A program made the position numbers and the translations under genes. Under the pieces are notes generated by a model that saw only the letters and a list, made by a program, of their open reading frames with translations, did no database searches and had not been told where the DNA came from. From positions 22,331,264-22,395,263 of the forward strand of contig NC_133931.1 of assembly GCF_031877795.1 (NCBI RefSeq): 64,000 nt of DNA, read 5' to 3'. Position 1 is the first letter of the stretch, and each line of letters begins with the position of its first letter. Below are positions 38,501 through 48,838 of this stretch, piece by piece. This stretch comes from Strix aluco (lineage: Eukaryota; Chordata; Aves; Strigiformes; Strigidae).

Positions 38501-41500
38501 CATTTGCTACACATTCATAAGATCTGCTTGCTGCTAGTAAGCATATTGCTACAAAGAGGCCAGTTTGCCTTGAAGTGGAAGGCAGGCAGCTGATGACAGC
38601 CTAATAAGACCTAGACAAGAGGCATTAAGCTGTATGTGAGATGCCCCCACCTTGGAGGACAGCTGTGGCAGTAACAGCTGGGCTCCTGTGGGAGAAGGGG
38701 AGGCAGGGAGGAGGTCACCTGACACCCTGTACGACACAACAGCTTTGGCTTCTGCTGAGTCTTTCAACCATTGTATTTAAAAATAAATCCCATACAGCAC
38801 ACCTGACTCAAAGTAGATATATAATTACAGAGCAACTTATTAACAAACTGAACAACTCTAAGCAGGATTTTTCACCATGCTTCAGGCCAGCCATAATCCT
38901 ACTTGGAAAATCCTGCAATTCAGATGTTTAACACTATGGTACTCCAAACTAATTTTTGTTCTCAACTTACTATACAAAACACCATACATTTACATAATGT
39001 AACAAAAAATAGTTGTACAATTACAACTTTTACAATAACAAACACAATCTCAAAGCAATTTAATAGTGATGACCTCTACTGAACCCACCCCAAAAAGATT
39101 GTGATTTCATGAGTGTGTGCATATTCTCACGATTCTCATTCTCCGTAAGTGCTCATTTTCTAGGTGACTAATATTAATCTGTTCAATGTAAAGTCTGCAC
39201 TGCAAAAAATACTGCTCATTTTTAGAAATTACATGCATCCACATCTGAATGTGATCATCAGATGTCTAAAGTGATCTCTACTATAAAAGGACTTTACTGA
39301 AAGGATAGGCCACTGAAAGGCCCTTACGTAGACAGTAATGACACAACTAGAATTTCTTCAGATTTCAGTATTGTTCTTCTAGTTATAAGCCTTGCACGTA
39401 TCTGAGAAGCTAGTAATCAAGGAAGGATCTTTATTCTTCCCTGTCCAAGTTTTCAGCCACTGCAAAATTAACGTTAACACAGTATATGTAAAATAAATAT
39501 TTTAAATCATGCCACAAAATAACTCTAATATTGCTGAAAAATCCAGCTCTTTTGAAAAAGGGGTCAGGTTTGGTCAAAGTCCATGTTCTGCATCTTGCTT
39601 CACTATTTTTGCACCCAAATTTACAAGCATTCAGTTTATTTCAGCAGTGGCATTTAGAGTTAAAATAGTGTCTAAGAAAGGGATTCTCTGTACAGTTCTA
39701 GCATTATATTCAGTAACTGAGGCAACCTGAGCTTGAAGTGATTTAAGTTGCTGTTAAGTATGTTAATAGTGACATTTCAAAACTACTTAAACCTGTAGCC
39801 ATCTTCTGACACTATTTTTTAATCAATTGTAGATATACTTAATCATTTTATAAGAAAAAGTCCTTATTAAGACAAGTCAAAGTTGTGAAGTCCCTGAAGA
39901 CTTGGCTATCTCAGTTTATTTTAACTGTGAGGACTTGCTTACAAAGAGTGTCAGCCAGGAAATTTTGAGATTACTTTAACACAAAACTGGATCACACAAA
40001 TAAATAATCTGTCCTCCTTTACCATCTGCAAGATATTTGGTTGAAGTTAACAGCTAAGAATGTTACAAGCAATGGACAACACAGTTCCTGTCAGCTGTTT
40101 AAATACTAAAGTCTATCTTTAAAACACCCTAAGCTTTCCTGTGATCCCACAGGTCACACAAGAATGACTTAGTTCTAAAGTGTACCAACATCTGTTAAAC
40201 TTCCTCCTCTCGTCAAGCAACATGAGTACTTCCCTTCACCTCTTCCCAGCTTTTTTAGACTAGTTCTTATTTTGCACTTAAGCAGCGTCTCACCATTTTA
40301 TTTGTCCCTCTTTGAAACTTAAGGCTTCAAAACTCACAGACAGGACAAACAGACAAGAGAGCTACTGCTTCATGATCTGTAAAGTTGTACTCCTACTTCC
40401 ATTAAGGAAGGGACTCCCACTGAGTTCCAAACTCCAGGCAGCATATGAGCTGCTTTGCTGATCAAACACCAGGAACACAGCAGTGCTAGAAGCCAGGGCC
40501 CATACCTAGGTAAGGTACCTCTAATAAGCAGCACCTTTCTCCTGGGAGTTACAGAGCTCTTAGCTCTCAGTGCAGAAAAGGACATTCAACCTGTCTCTCC
40601 ACAGGAGAATCATCCCTATCCCAGCAGGAAACCTGGTACTGTATCCACGAATGCAAGGAACTATTCATCAGTATTTTACTTCTATTGCAGCAAATGCACC
40701 TAAGCATGCTGCTTACTACATGAGATACACATATAGACATATGAGTGCACATGTGTATACGCACATATATGTATACTTTTTACATATGTAGATATGCTAA
40801 ATATATAAACTGCTAGATTCGAACTCAGTTCACAAAGGGTCAAAATACATCCTTTTAACTTGTAACTGCACATCCACAGCACTGACTGTGCTCCATTTTG
40901 ACATTCAGGTCTCCAACCCACATCACTGACAATTTTTTATAAGCACCATCTCAGTGGCCCAAATGAAACTCCATTAAAAATTGTTGGGGCACAGGGAGAG
41001 AAAGAAATACTGTTACGCCAACAGCATTTTTAAGTAAGTACCATTATAGTGTTCTAGTGTGTCTCAGACCAGTGCAGACAGTACGTAACATACCAGGATA
41101 CTCACAAAAGCCAGAATACTGTATTTCAAGAAGAAAATTGTTAAGACAGTTCTGGGGCTCAAAACTACTGACCTTGATTGAGGTTAATATGTATGTATAA
41201 ATTACTGGCTTCTCGTTTTAAATAAATACATACATTCTCTAAAAGATATATAGGAATCTTCATATCACTGGTAAATTCCACATATAAATACAGTTTTGAT
41301 TTGACTGAAAAGGATTTCCAAAAGTTTATACTTGGTGCACAGGGGAGGGTTTATCTCCATGCAAAAGAAAAACACCTTTTCAAATGCAGGGCAAGGCTTT
41401 CCAAGGGTGGAAAGGAAATGCCTTGTAAGTTACCTTGTTTCCTCCTGGCAAAGGGGGGGGGGGGGGGGGGGGGGGGGAAATCACAGACAATGCAATAGAG

Positions 41501-44500
41501 GAACATAAAGTTCTTATTTTGAAATTGCTGTCAGGTCAGGCATTTTATCAAGAATTACAACAGAGTGAGCATGACAGCCTGCATCAATGTGGAAAACGGC
41601 CCTTCTAACTCTGCAGGGTTTAAATCCCAACATTAATTCAAACTCAGTTAAAAGACTCAAAATTAGACAACAAAAACTCAGTAAACTCACCATTCAGAGC
41701 CTCCCTTTCTCTATCAACATCAACAGTTACAGACTATTTACATATTCAGTATGACTGTCAGTGCCATAAGCTTGTTAGAAAGATTACCTTCTTTAATGGA
41801 GTTGATTTTCTCATATCATATAGCACAATATTTCTGTCAGAAGCACAGCTTCCCAAAAGGTATGTCTAAAAAAGAAAAAGAAAAAGAAAATGAAAATGAG
41901 TGTGTATGGTCTTCTAAACACTTCTAGAGCATGGTTAACAGCTGACCTTAGATACCTAAGCTATTTCACAAAGCTGGTTCCTTTTTCAGTCAGGGAAATA
42001 CATTCACTGTTCTTTCTGTGCAACTAATTATTCAGCACAAGCATTTTAAGTAGTTTTCCCTGTAAGATTCAGAATTCACCTAGCCCTCTCTGCCTCACCA
42101 GTAACAATCAATTCCTCATGAACACTTCATCTACAAACACAGCCCAGCCAAAAGGTATACAGGAACTGCTGTAGAAGATCAAATGCAACTGTTTTGCCAT
42201 GGAGAAGGGGTCAAGTCTTGGTCACAAGGGAGAGCAGTACCAGAACAGATGAGAGCTCCACAGTCACATAACCACTACATTTTCTGCTTGAGGTATGAGA
42301 TATGTATTGCTGTGGGCAAAACAGAGACCACCCTACTTTTCTTCCTCCTCTCCCCAGCTAACAGAGACAAAAGATAAAAAGATGAAAATATATGGTACTC
42401 CCCATAAATATTATGTTAGAACACATATCAAAATCTAAATTTGGAAACAGCCATTAAAGATGGTGTTAACAGAGTTTAGATCTTACACTAATCAAGAAAA
42501 ATATTTATTTCCAATATATAACAGAAATATTACCTCAATGGGATTAAATTTTACACTGCTTATGCTGTCAAAACCCCAGGTCAGAGAACACATGGGACTT
42601 GTCCTTTGCTCATCCCAAATATCCACTTGGTGGCCACAGGTGGCAAAAACAGCTTCCTTCCAGTGGTGATCAATTCCTGTATACACTGTCTTTAAAAGAA
42701 AAAACAGAAAACCACCAAAACAATCTACAAAACCAATTGAATACATAAATATGAAAGTAAGTTCTGTTACAAACAACATCAACAAATCATTGCATAGCAA
42801 GTCTGCCATGTTTTTAATCATTTATATTATTACCGAAAACCAAGTCACCACTGCTACCAGAAACTAAGTCTTATCAGACATACCCTTACACAATAGACAA
42901 GCTTTCTGTGTACTCACTTAATGTGCGTGCATGCATTTCTTGTTAATTTACAATGGAGTGTGCATTAGAAGCCCATTTATGAGGTCCTGACTGACTTTAA
43001 AGCAAATGGAAATGTTAAGGGTACAACTACAAATTTTCACTGGGGACCTGAACAGATTCCATACAATAACTGAAGAGTTTAAACTATCTATTTACAAAAA
43101 GCATTTAATGATGTTCTTATCATAGATTGGAAGTGTTGAAATGATTTTTAGTCTGCTTTTGACAAAAGGAAGAACGTAAAGCTAAAATTTCGTATTGAAT
43201 GGCTGTGAGGTATTGGCACGAAAAGAAAGTTATTTAATACAGACTAAGCACTGACAACACAGGTCTGAAGAGAAAGAGACTAGAGAAAGATCTGATCAGT
43301 TTGCAGGAAAGGGATGATTAGTAGAGACAGATCTAAGCAGTCTCTGCTAGCATTTGAGATATTCCTTCCTGGTTACATGTAAAATAAATGTAATAAAAAC
43401 TTGAAGATATTTAAAAGTCCCTTTATAAAATTTGATGCCCATCACCTTACAACTCATTATGATAACAGGTGATATCAAACTATTTCTCCTCCAGAAGGTA
43501 GATAAGAATTGGTTCAAACTTAATTCAAAAGAGATGTGGGAAAATCAAAACAGATTTACTACCTTTCCAAGAATTGTATGAATAGGTTCTTCTTCTTCTC
43601 CATATTCTGGGCTCTCCATTTTCCACTGCTTCACAGTTTTGTCATCGCCAACCTGGAAATTTTAGAGAAAGCATGCGCAGTTTTACGCAAATATATTCTG
43701 TTTATTTTACTAAATGTGCTTTGCAATTAAGTACAGGCAGCCTTTCAAAAGAGAATGATCTATGACATATACAGAAGTGCTCTTTCCTGCCTAGTCACTG
43801 TTACGTTTTATATCTCCAAGCTGAAGATTAGTTCTCCTTGCCATAATATTTCACTAGAAACTGAGAAGGTACATGTGTATCATCTGGCTGGAATGGAGTT
43901 AACATTCTTCATCGTAGCCCATACTGCACTGTGTTATGGATTTGTGGCTGACAGAGTGCTGATAAGGCAGCAATGTTCAGCTATTGCTGAACAGTGCTTG
44001 CACACTGTCAAGGCATTCCCCCTACCCCTGTCAGTCACCATCCCTGCCTCCCCCATCAGTGAATACAAGAGCTGTGGGCAACAGACTGGGAGGGCACATA
44101 GGCACGGCAGTTGACCTGAACTAGCCAAAGGAGTATTCCATACCATATAACATCATGCTCAGCAATAAAAACTGGGGTAGTGGAAGAAGACAGGGGAGGC
44201 AGGGGCTGACTTCCAAAGCAGCTGCTGCTCAGAGACTGTCTGGGGACCCGTCTGCTTGTGAAAGGAGGCAACTGATTTGCTGTTTGTTACTGTTTCCACC
44301 ACCACCTCTCCTTCACCTATTCAACTGTCTTTATGTCAATCCACGAGAATCTTTTTCAGTTTTCAAAAGAGAGATTTCCAGAGTTGAACAGGAAAAAGGT
44401 GAGCTGGAACAATGACTACTTTTTTAGGCTACATTTTGTGACCATTAATCAAATGGCACCTCAAACTGCAAATTATCTTCTGGAAATAATTTTGATGAGC

Positions 44501-47500
44501 ATGTAAACAGTTAAAAGGCACTTTCCACCTCAGTTGTTCCAGTTGCCTGTTCCTAACGCCACGCTACCTCTTGCACTATGCCTGCAGAAGCTTTTGCACG
44601 GCTGTGCAGTGACCTGGATCAGGCAAACTAGCCCATAAATATGTTAGCTATTCAAGCTTAACTTCCTCTCCTGACAGTTGTAGTTTATATAAGTTAAAAA
44701 TGCTTAATTAACATGGAACCACATTGACTTAATCAGCTTATCTTTAATCATACTATATGCAACTGGTTATTTTTTTAAGTGTTTGTACATCTTTCAATGA
44801 GCATAATCTATCTACTACTTTCATGAAAACTAGTTTACTAATGTTTTAATTACATGACCATCCGTTAGCAATTTTCTGGTATTTATCCATAGTCTTGAAT
44901 AACATCCATATCACAGCATCAAATAAAAATTCATCAGAAATAGAATTGTCAAGTTCACTGACAAATTTAATAAACGTATTCATACAATATTTATACATTG
45001 TATGACAGAGTAAGTTGCTCACTGGAAAACAGATGGTGAACAGGCACTCTGTACTGCTACACTGTACTAAGGAGACACGTTATACTTACAGTAAAGAATG
45101 ATGTACCACAGAAACGAGCACACATGCCTCGAACAAAGCCTTCATGGGCTTGTATAGTACGAACACACTGTCGTTTGGTCAAGTTCCAAATTTTAACCTG
45201 TTCAAAACAGAACAGTATTCTGTGTTATTTAAGTTTTCTACATCCCACAAGTGCAATTCCTAATTCAAGTACAAGAGACCACAGGCATCATAATGAAGTG
45301 GCATAGCTGGTTTGAACACTGCCCAGATTTTATAATGTTAAGACAACTTAATTATTCCCTTCTTGAAAAAAAATTTTAAAGGTGCAGCTCCTTCCTTCTT
45401 ATCCCTTCCCCACACTCAAGCTGTATACTTACTGTACTTCTGCATTCCCCTGTTTTTGAACTAGGATTCTTGCTAAAAAGACAGCAGCAGTGATAATTTT
45501 AGCAAAAAATACCCCTCTAAAGAGAAAAGCACAAGGAAATAGCCTTGGGAACCAACACAATGCTTTCAGTCCAGTTGCTGTACTACATTTTATATAGACC
45601 TCTTACAGAGGTTTTGGTTTCAAAGCATTTGGGCCCATTTAAAAAACAAAGAAATGGAGGTCATTTTTTAATTTGTATGTATTTTTAGTAACCAGTACTA
45701 TACTCGCTCTATCAGTGGATAAGAAATCTGACCAACATTTCATATAAACATATTCCCCTCCTCTCTGAAAAGGCTGATCTGCCTTACACTACTGCATGAC
45801 ATATGTACCTTCTATAAAAAGCAGAAAGCAACCAACTACCTAGAAGACACCTTTAAAATACACAAGTAGTATCAGAAGAATAATGTAAGGGTGAGAAAGG
45901 ACAGAGAAGACAGAAAAGACAGGAAATTTTCTTCTGCAACTGACTTCAATTAAAGTGCCCTTGCTTGCTAGTTGTAATATTTATGTAAAATAATAAAATA
46001 CTGGGTTAGCATTTTTTAGGCAATATGATAAATTATTATCCAAAAAAGTTTTTGTTTGTGGGCCCCCTCCCCGCAGATCATCTAACTTCATGTAAATTTC
46101 TTAATCTGCAGCAATTTAACTTCAAGGGGAGGAGGGGGGTTGCATGGGCAGCAAAAAGCAATCACTATGGACTGTAAATATTAACATTCACTGCTCCATC
46201 CTGAGGAACTGAATGCTACACCCTCTGCTCATAGCTGAACACTACTGTCTTTGTGTGCTGGGAGATTACAACCTCCAGTTTGAGAAACACTGATCCAAAC
46301 TGGGTAAGGTGCACCTTCTCAGAGAAGATAGGGTATCATACTGAACAACGACACAAAAGAAAGGGAAGCAGGAGGCATTTAAAAAAAAAAGAGAAAGAAA
46401 AAAGAAAAGAAGGAAGAAAAGTACCTTGTTTGTTGTGGTTTGTAACTGCAGCTTACCTCTCCATCACAAGCTCCAGACAGCACTGTAGACAAACTCTTTG
46501 GATGTTTGGCCATGCAATTAACTCCATCTCTGTGGCCATCAAGCGAGCTAAGAAAGGGTTTTGCAAACACACGTTCTAGCTTTGTTGCATTCAGAGCTCT
46601 TGTGTACTCTCGTGGAACTTCAAATGGATGCAACGCAGGGTCATAGTTTCTTGGAACTGCGATAAGAGTAACACACACATTAAAAACCCATGGTATGTAG
46701 TGTAGTTCAAGGTAAGCTGAATTCAGCAGCTCTTCTCTTATTTTCCTGCCATGGGAGAATTTTCTGCAACACCAAGATTTGAAATTGGTCCGTGGGATCA
46801 TTAGTATGCTCACTTAAGAAGCCCAAAGTTAATAAACTCTGAAATAACTCTAAAATTATTTTTCCTTTTCAAGGGAAGATACGAATGTACACAACAAACT
46901 GGCCGTTGCAGATATCTTGCAACTATTATTTCAAAAAATACAACTACAAAGGAGAAAAAAAACACCCCACAATAATGACCTCCTGCCACTAAACTCCAAC
47001 ATACACAGAAAGGACATGGCTACATGGACATGCACAAAGAGATGCAACCTAGCTCTCTTCATGTGTAGTCAGCTGCAAGCCAGTCCTCACTCAGAAACAA
47101 GACTCATTAGTTCCATAAGCTTGGTCCTCTGGTAACGCCAGATGGTTTCCCAGACAGGAGTGTTTACATCCAACAAGCTTCAAGCAAGGGTCTCTCAGCA
47201 TCCACCTACACAGATATACCTTACAATAAATGGAGAAAGACAGTGGATACTGACACTTGTGCTTCTGTTTTCTTCTTTCATTCTGTTTCAGGCAAAAAGT
47301 TTGAAAAGTCAGTAGAAACACTGACAACAGATCACTCATTAAGAACTGATGCTTAGTTCAGTTTGCTGCTTTCCAAAGACTATTTGATGCACTGCAAAAC
47401 CTCTAAAATCTCTGATGGAATGAAGCTGGGTATCACTCTGTAATATGACAGAGAATCTGATTTAACAGCTTACACACAACTCCCACTTAGTAAATTAAGA

Positions 47501-48636
47501 TATATACAGCTACTGTCCCAGTGGGCAACTTCAATAATAATTTTCCATGTTCTATGTATATAATCACAGTTAAATAACTACAAAATGTTAGCTATGCTAC
47601 TTTGCACAACACAGCCACCCACCTCTAATTCAATCGAATAATGAAGTATACAGCATTTAAAATAAGTCTATTGTCCTGCTCAAAACAGTTTGATTTGGTG
47701 CATCCAAGATGCCCAGAGTTTTATTCCCACTCTTCTGACAAAAGGTGGCCATTTTACAAACTTTATTTCTGACACTAGGTAGAAACTAAACTTCATTTCT
47801 ATCGTGTTACAAAAGTAAAAGTGTACAACTGTGTCAGATCAGTTCTGCAGAGGATGAGCAGAACAGAGCATGTAAAGTCATTGCCTCATCTCCCAGGCTA
47901 CAGCTCCTGTGTCTAAAACCGTGTCAGTCTACATGAATTTTGCCAGTTTTAATAGGGGATATGCAAGAAGCAGGACGACCTGTACCAGGAAAGAAACAGT
48001 AGTAAGGGCAAAAGATTGCTAAGAGTAACTTAGGCAATACTAAGAGTAATCTCGGAGTACCAGAACCGTGACTACCCCCACCAGCTCCGCACTCCCGCTC
48101 TAACGGCGTGTCCGGCCCGCGCTCTGGCACCCCGAAAGCCCGGGAGCTCGGCACCGGTGGCCGGGCAGCGGGCACTTTACTCCGCGGCCCCGCCGGCAGG
48201 AAAGGCCCGCGCGCCACAAGGCCCCACCGGCGCCTCACGGCCCCACCGCGCGAGGAGCGGAGCGGGGCGGGGCGGGGCGGAGCGGAGCGGGGCCCGCCCG
48301 GGCGCATGCGCATGGCGGCCGTTACCACCACCGCCGACCGGCGAGCCCGGCGGCAGCAGGGAGGGAGGACCACAGCCCGCTGGCGGCTGCGCGCCTGGCC
48401 CCTGGCTGGCCCTCACCGCCGGCGGGGGCAGCTCAGCCGCGGGCAGGGCCGGCGGTCACCCGAGCGCCTGCCTTCCCTCCCTCCCTCCGCCGCCACGCAC
48501 TGCCCCCGGCCCTCCCGGTGGGCGGGCAGTAGGCTGGCCGGGCCCCGCTCCGGGCGCCCCACTCACCGCGCTGCAGGTCTAGCTTCGTCTCGCGGACGTA
48601 GTGGTCGGGGTTGCGGCTCAGCACCTTGACCCGCAT
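23503..48636 (-). CDS. DCAF13: DCAF13 (SOF1/WDSOF1), complete spliced gene, 11 coding exons
   Basis: DDB1- and CUL4-associated factor 13, orthologue of yeast Sof1. It is a nucleolar WD-repeat protein of the U3 snoRNP/small-subunit processome needed for 18S rRNA maturation, and in animals also a substrate adaptor of the CUL4-DDB1 ubiquitin ligase (family knowledge). The 11 exons (48567-48636, 46457-46656, 45090-45197, 43563-43652, 42534-42689, 41788-41865, 37803-37885, 35744-35908, 32268-32403, 24434-24597, 23503-23590) total 1338 nt, exactly 445 codons plus stop. All introns are GT-AG and phases match at every junction. WD-type repeats run from about residue 64 to 356, with ends such as KIWNL, KQWKM, DIWDEQ, VLYDMR, RIFPVD and RLWKAN. 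The basic Sof1 C-terminal domain covers about 357-440 (YNQKLKEKFQ, HRHLPKSIF, REARRRK). The protein ends HIVAVVK. It is transcribed away from SLC25A32 from a shared CpG island. Confidence 0.97.
24033..24092. repeat. A-rich low-complexity tract
   Basis: Poly-A followed by degenerate CCAAAACAAAACC-like units in DCAF13 intron 10, between exons 10 and 11. Confidence 0.6.
24434..24597 (-). CDS. DCAF13: DCAF13 coding exon 10
   Basis: Residues 363-416 and two bases of 417: LAPREKAAMNYNQKLKEKFQ, YHPQIRRIAQHRHLPKSIFC, QIKEQRIMREARRR. Basic helical Sof1 domain. Acceptor CATAG, donor GTATGT. Confidence 0.97.
24598..32267 (-). other. DCAF13: DCAF13 intron 9 (7.7 kb)
   Basis: Largest DCAF13 intron. AT-rich; the only repeat recognised is a 20-bp poly-A at 25349-25368, and there are shorter A-runs (about 28986-28997, 29946-29957). 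No nested gene, snoRNA or clear mobile element was recognised. Confidence 0.6.
25349..25368. repeat. Poly-A tract, 20 A
   Basis: Twenty consecutive A on the plus strand in DCAF13 intron 9. There is no LINE tail or SINE body next to it that I recognise. Confidence 0.85.
32268..32403 (-). CDS. DCAF13: DCAF13 coding exon 9
   Basis: Residue 317 (last base) to 362: EVYHTKRMQHVITVKWTSDN, then KYILCGSDEMNIRLWKANAS and EKLGV. Last WD repeat and start of the Sof1 domain. Acceptor TTTAG, donor GTAAGA. Confidence 0.97.
35744..35908 (-). CDS. DCAF13: DCAF13 coding exon 8
   Basis: Residue 262 (last base) to 316 plus two bases: LYTFDMRFLESPMTVHMDHV, then SAVLDVDYSPTGKEFVSASF and DKSVRIFPVDKGHS. WD repeats 5-6. 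Acceptor AAAG, donor GTGAGT. Confidence 0.97.
37628..37642. repeat. Poly-T tract
   Basis: About 15 consecutive T on the plus strand in DCAF13 intron 7, roughly 160 bp below exon 7. Confidence 0.75.
37803..37885 (-). CDS. DCAF13: DCAF13 coding exon 7
   Basis: Residues 235-261 and two bases of 262: VILNMRTNTLCWNPMEAFVF then TAANEDYN. WD repeat 5. Acceptor TTCAG, donor GTAAGT. Confidence 0.97.
37886..41787 (-). other. DCAF13: DCAF13 intron 6 (3.9 kb)
   Basis: AT-rich intron with a 25-bp poly-G tract about 0.3 kb below exon 6. The part at about 38560-38760 is GC-richer than its surroundings and may be an old repeat that I cannot classify. Confidence 0.55.
41453..41477. repeat. Poly-G tract, 25 G
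   Basis: Twenty-five consecutive G on the plus strand inside DCAF13 intron 6, so the DCAF13 pre-mRNA carries C25 and the template strand carries G25. It lies about 310 bp downstream of exon 6. Confidence 0.9.
41788..41865 (-). CDS. DCAF13: DCAF13 coding exon 6
   Basis: Residues 209-234, phase 0: TYLLGSCASDRNIVLYDMRK then STPLKK. End of WD repeat 4. Its polypyrimidine tract is a small TTTTTC repeat. Acceptor TTTAG, donor GTAATC. Confidence 0.97.
42534..42689 (-). CDS. DCAF13: DCAF13 coding exon 5
   Basis: Residues 157-208, phase 0: TVYTGIDHHWKEAVFATCGH, QVDIWDEQRTSPMCSLTWGF, DSISSVKFNPIE. It covers WD repeat 3 and the start of repeat 4. Acceptor TAAAG, donor GTAATA. Confidence 0.97.
43563..43652 (-). 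CDS. DCAF13: DCAF13 coding exon 4
   Basis: Residues 127-156, phase 0: VGDDKTVKQWKMESPEYG, an acidic EEEE loop, then PIHTILGK. Acceptor TCCAG, donor GTAGTA (weaker than consensus). Confidence 0.97.
43884..44350 (+). mobile_element. ERVL-type solitary LTR fragment (avian)
   Basis: Begins near CTGGCTGGAATGGAGTTAAC and continues through TGGATTTGTGGCTGACAGAG, AGCTATTGCTGAACAGTGCT, ATTCCATACCATATAACATC, ATGCTCAGCAATAAAAACTG and a tail like AACTGTCTTTATGTCAATCC plus ACGAG. This order resembles the endogenous-retrovirus-L LTRs abundant in neoavian genomes, from memory and not from a search. The AATAAAAACTGGGG part is the probable TATA region. No internal retroviral genes are next to it, so it is a solo LTR. 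It lies in DCAF13 intron 3, antisense to DCAF13. Borders are approximate. Confidence 0.6.
45090..45197 (-). CDS. DCAF13: DCAF13 coding exon 3
   Basis: Residues 91-126, phase 0 on both sides: VKIWNLTKRQCVRTIQAHEG then FVRGMCARFCGTSFFT. It completes WD repeat 1 and holds most of repeat 2. Acceptor AACAG, donor GTAAGT. Confidence 0.97.
46379..46422. repeat. Homopurine A/G tract
   Basis: About 44 bp of A with interspersed G on the plus strand (pyrimidine-only on the DCAF13 sense strand), 35-78 nt past the exon 2 donor. A polypyrimidine tract this close to a donor could bind PTB/TIA-type factors. Confidence 0.7.
46457..46656 (-). CDS. DCAF13: DCAF13 coding exon 2
   Basis: Residues 24 (split) to 90: VPRNYDPALHPFEVPREYTR, the conserved stretch LNATKLERVFAKPFL, and the first WD repeat beginning GHRDGVNCMAKHP and ending SGACDGE. 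Acceptor CGCAG, donor GTAAGC. A 45-bp purine-rich tract (plus strand) lies just past the donor. Confidence 0.97.
48254..48292. repeat. GCGGG/GCGGA pentanucleotide repeat
   Basis: Tandem GCGGG and GCGGA units in DCAF13 intron 1, an array of GC boxes about 275-315 bp downstream of the DCAF13 exon 1 donor. Confidence 0.8.
48302..48319. promoter_or_regulatory. NRF1 palindrome next to a YY1-like motif
   Basis: GCGCATGCGC at 48302-48311 is a perfect NRF1-type palindrome; ATGGCGGC at 48312-48319 follows directly and fits YY1. Both motifs are typical of housekeeping and mitochondrial-gene promoters. They lie in DCAF13 intron 1, about 330 bp from the DCAF13 start and about 520 bp from the SLC25A32 start. 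Confidence 0.55.
48567..48636 (-). CDS. DCAF13: DCAF13 coding exon 1
   Basis: Residues 1-23 plus one base: MRVKVLSRNPDHYVRETKLD then LQR. The start codon has G at -3. The exon ends at a GTGAGT donor. Human begins MKVKMLSRNPDNYVRETKLD, so the start is well supported. Confidence 0.96.
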
Positions 48637-48834
48637 CCTCGCCTACGCGCACGCGGCCGCTCCCGCCCCGCCGGGAAACGCGGCCCCGCCCTCCGCACGC
48701 GCACGTGACCGGATGCGCCGGGCGGGCAGTTCTCGCGCGGCGCCGGGGCCGGCTGTCAGCGCGCGGGAGGGAGCGAAGCCCCGCCCCGCCCCGCCCCGCC
48801 CCGCCCCGCCCCTGCCCGCGCGCCGCTGCCGCCG
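48637..48834. promoter_or_regulatory. Bidirectional promoter between DCAF13 and SLC25A32
   Basis: Only 198 bp separate the DCAF13 ATG (minus strand) from the SLC25A32 ATG (plus strand), so both 5' UTRs and the core promoter must share this gap or extend into the exons. It contains a CACGTG E-box (48702-48707, GCACGTGACC, USF/MYC type) and a CCCCG pentanucleotide array of GC boxes (about 48777-48812). No TATA box is visible. A head-to-head arrangement of these two genes is conserved in mammals. Confidence 0.85.
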
Positions 48835-48838
48835 ATGA
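48713..48838 (+). other. Potential upstream ORF of SLC25A32
   Basis: An ATG at 48713 opens a 41-codon frame whose TGA (48836-48838) overlaps the SLC25A32 start as ATGA. It exists in mRNA only if transcription begins above 48713. The predicted peptide is Arg/Pro/Ala-rich and has no known homology. Confidence 0.45.

Noticed and set aside
43884-44350. Open frames of 60-119 codons over the LTR
   Set aside because: They lie in the non-coding LTR and resemble no retroviral protein.
23503-48636. snoRNA genes in DCAF13 introns
   Set aside because: Ribosome-biogenesis genes often host snoRNAs, so I looked for paired C/D boxes on the minus strand; scattered TGATGA-like hexamers occur but without a CTGA box and terminal stem at suitable distance.
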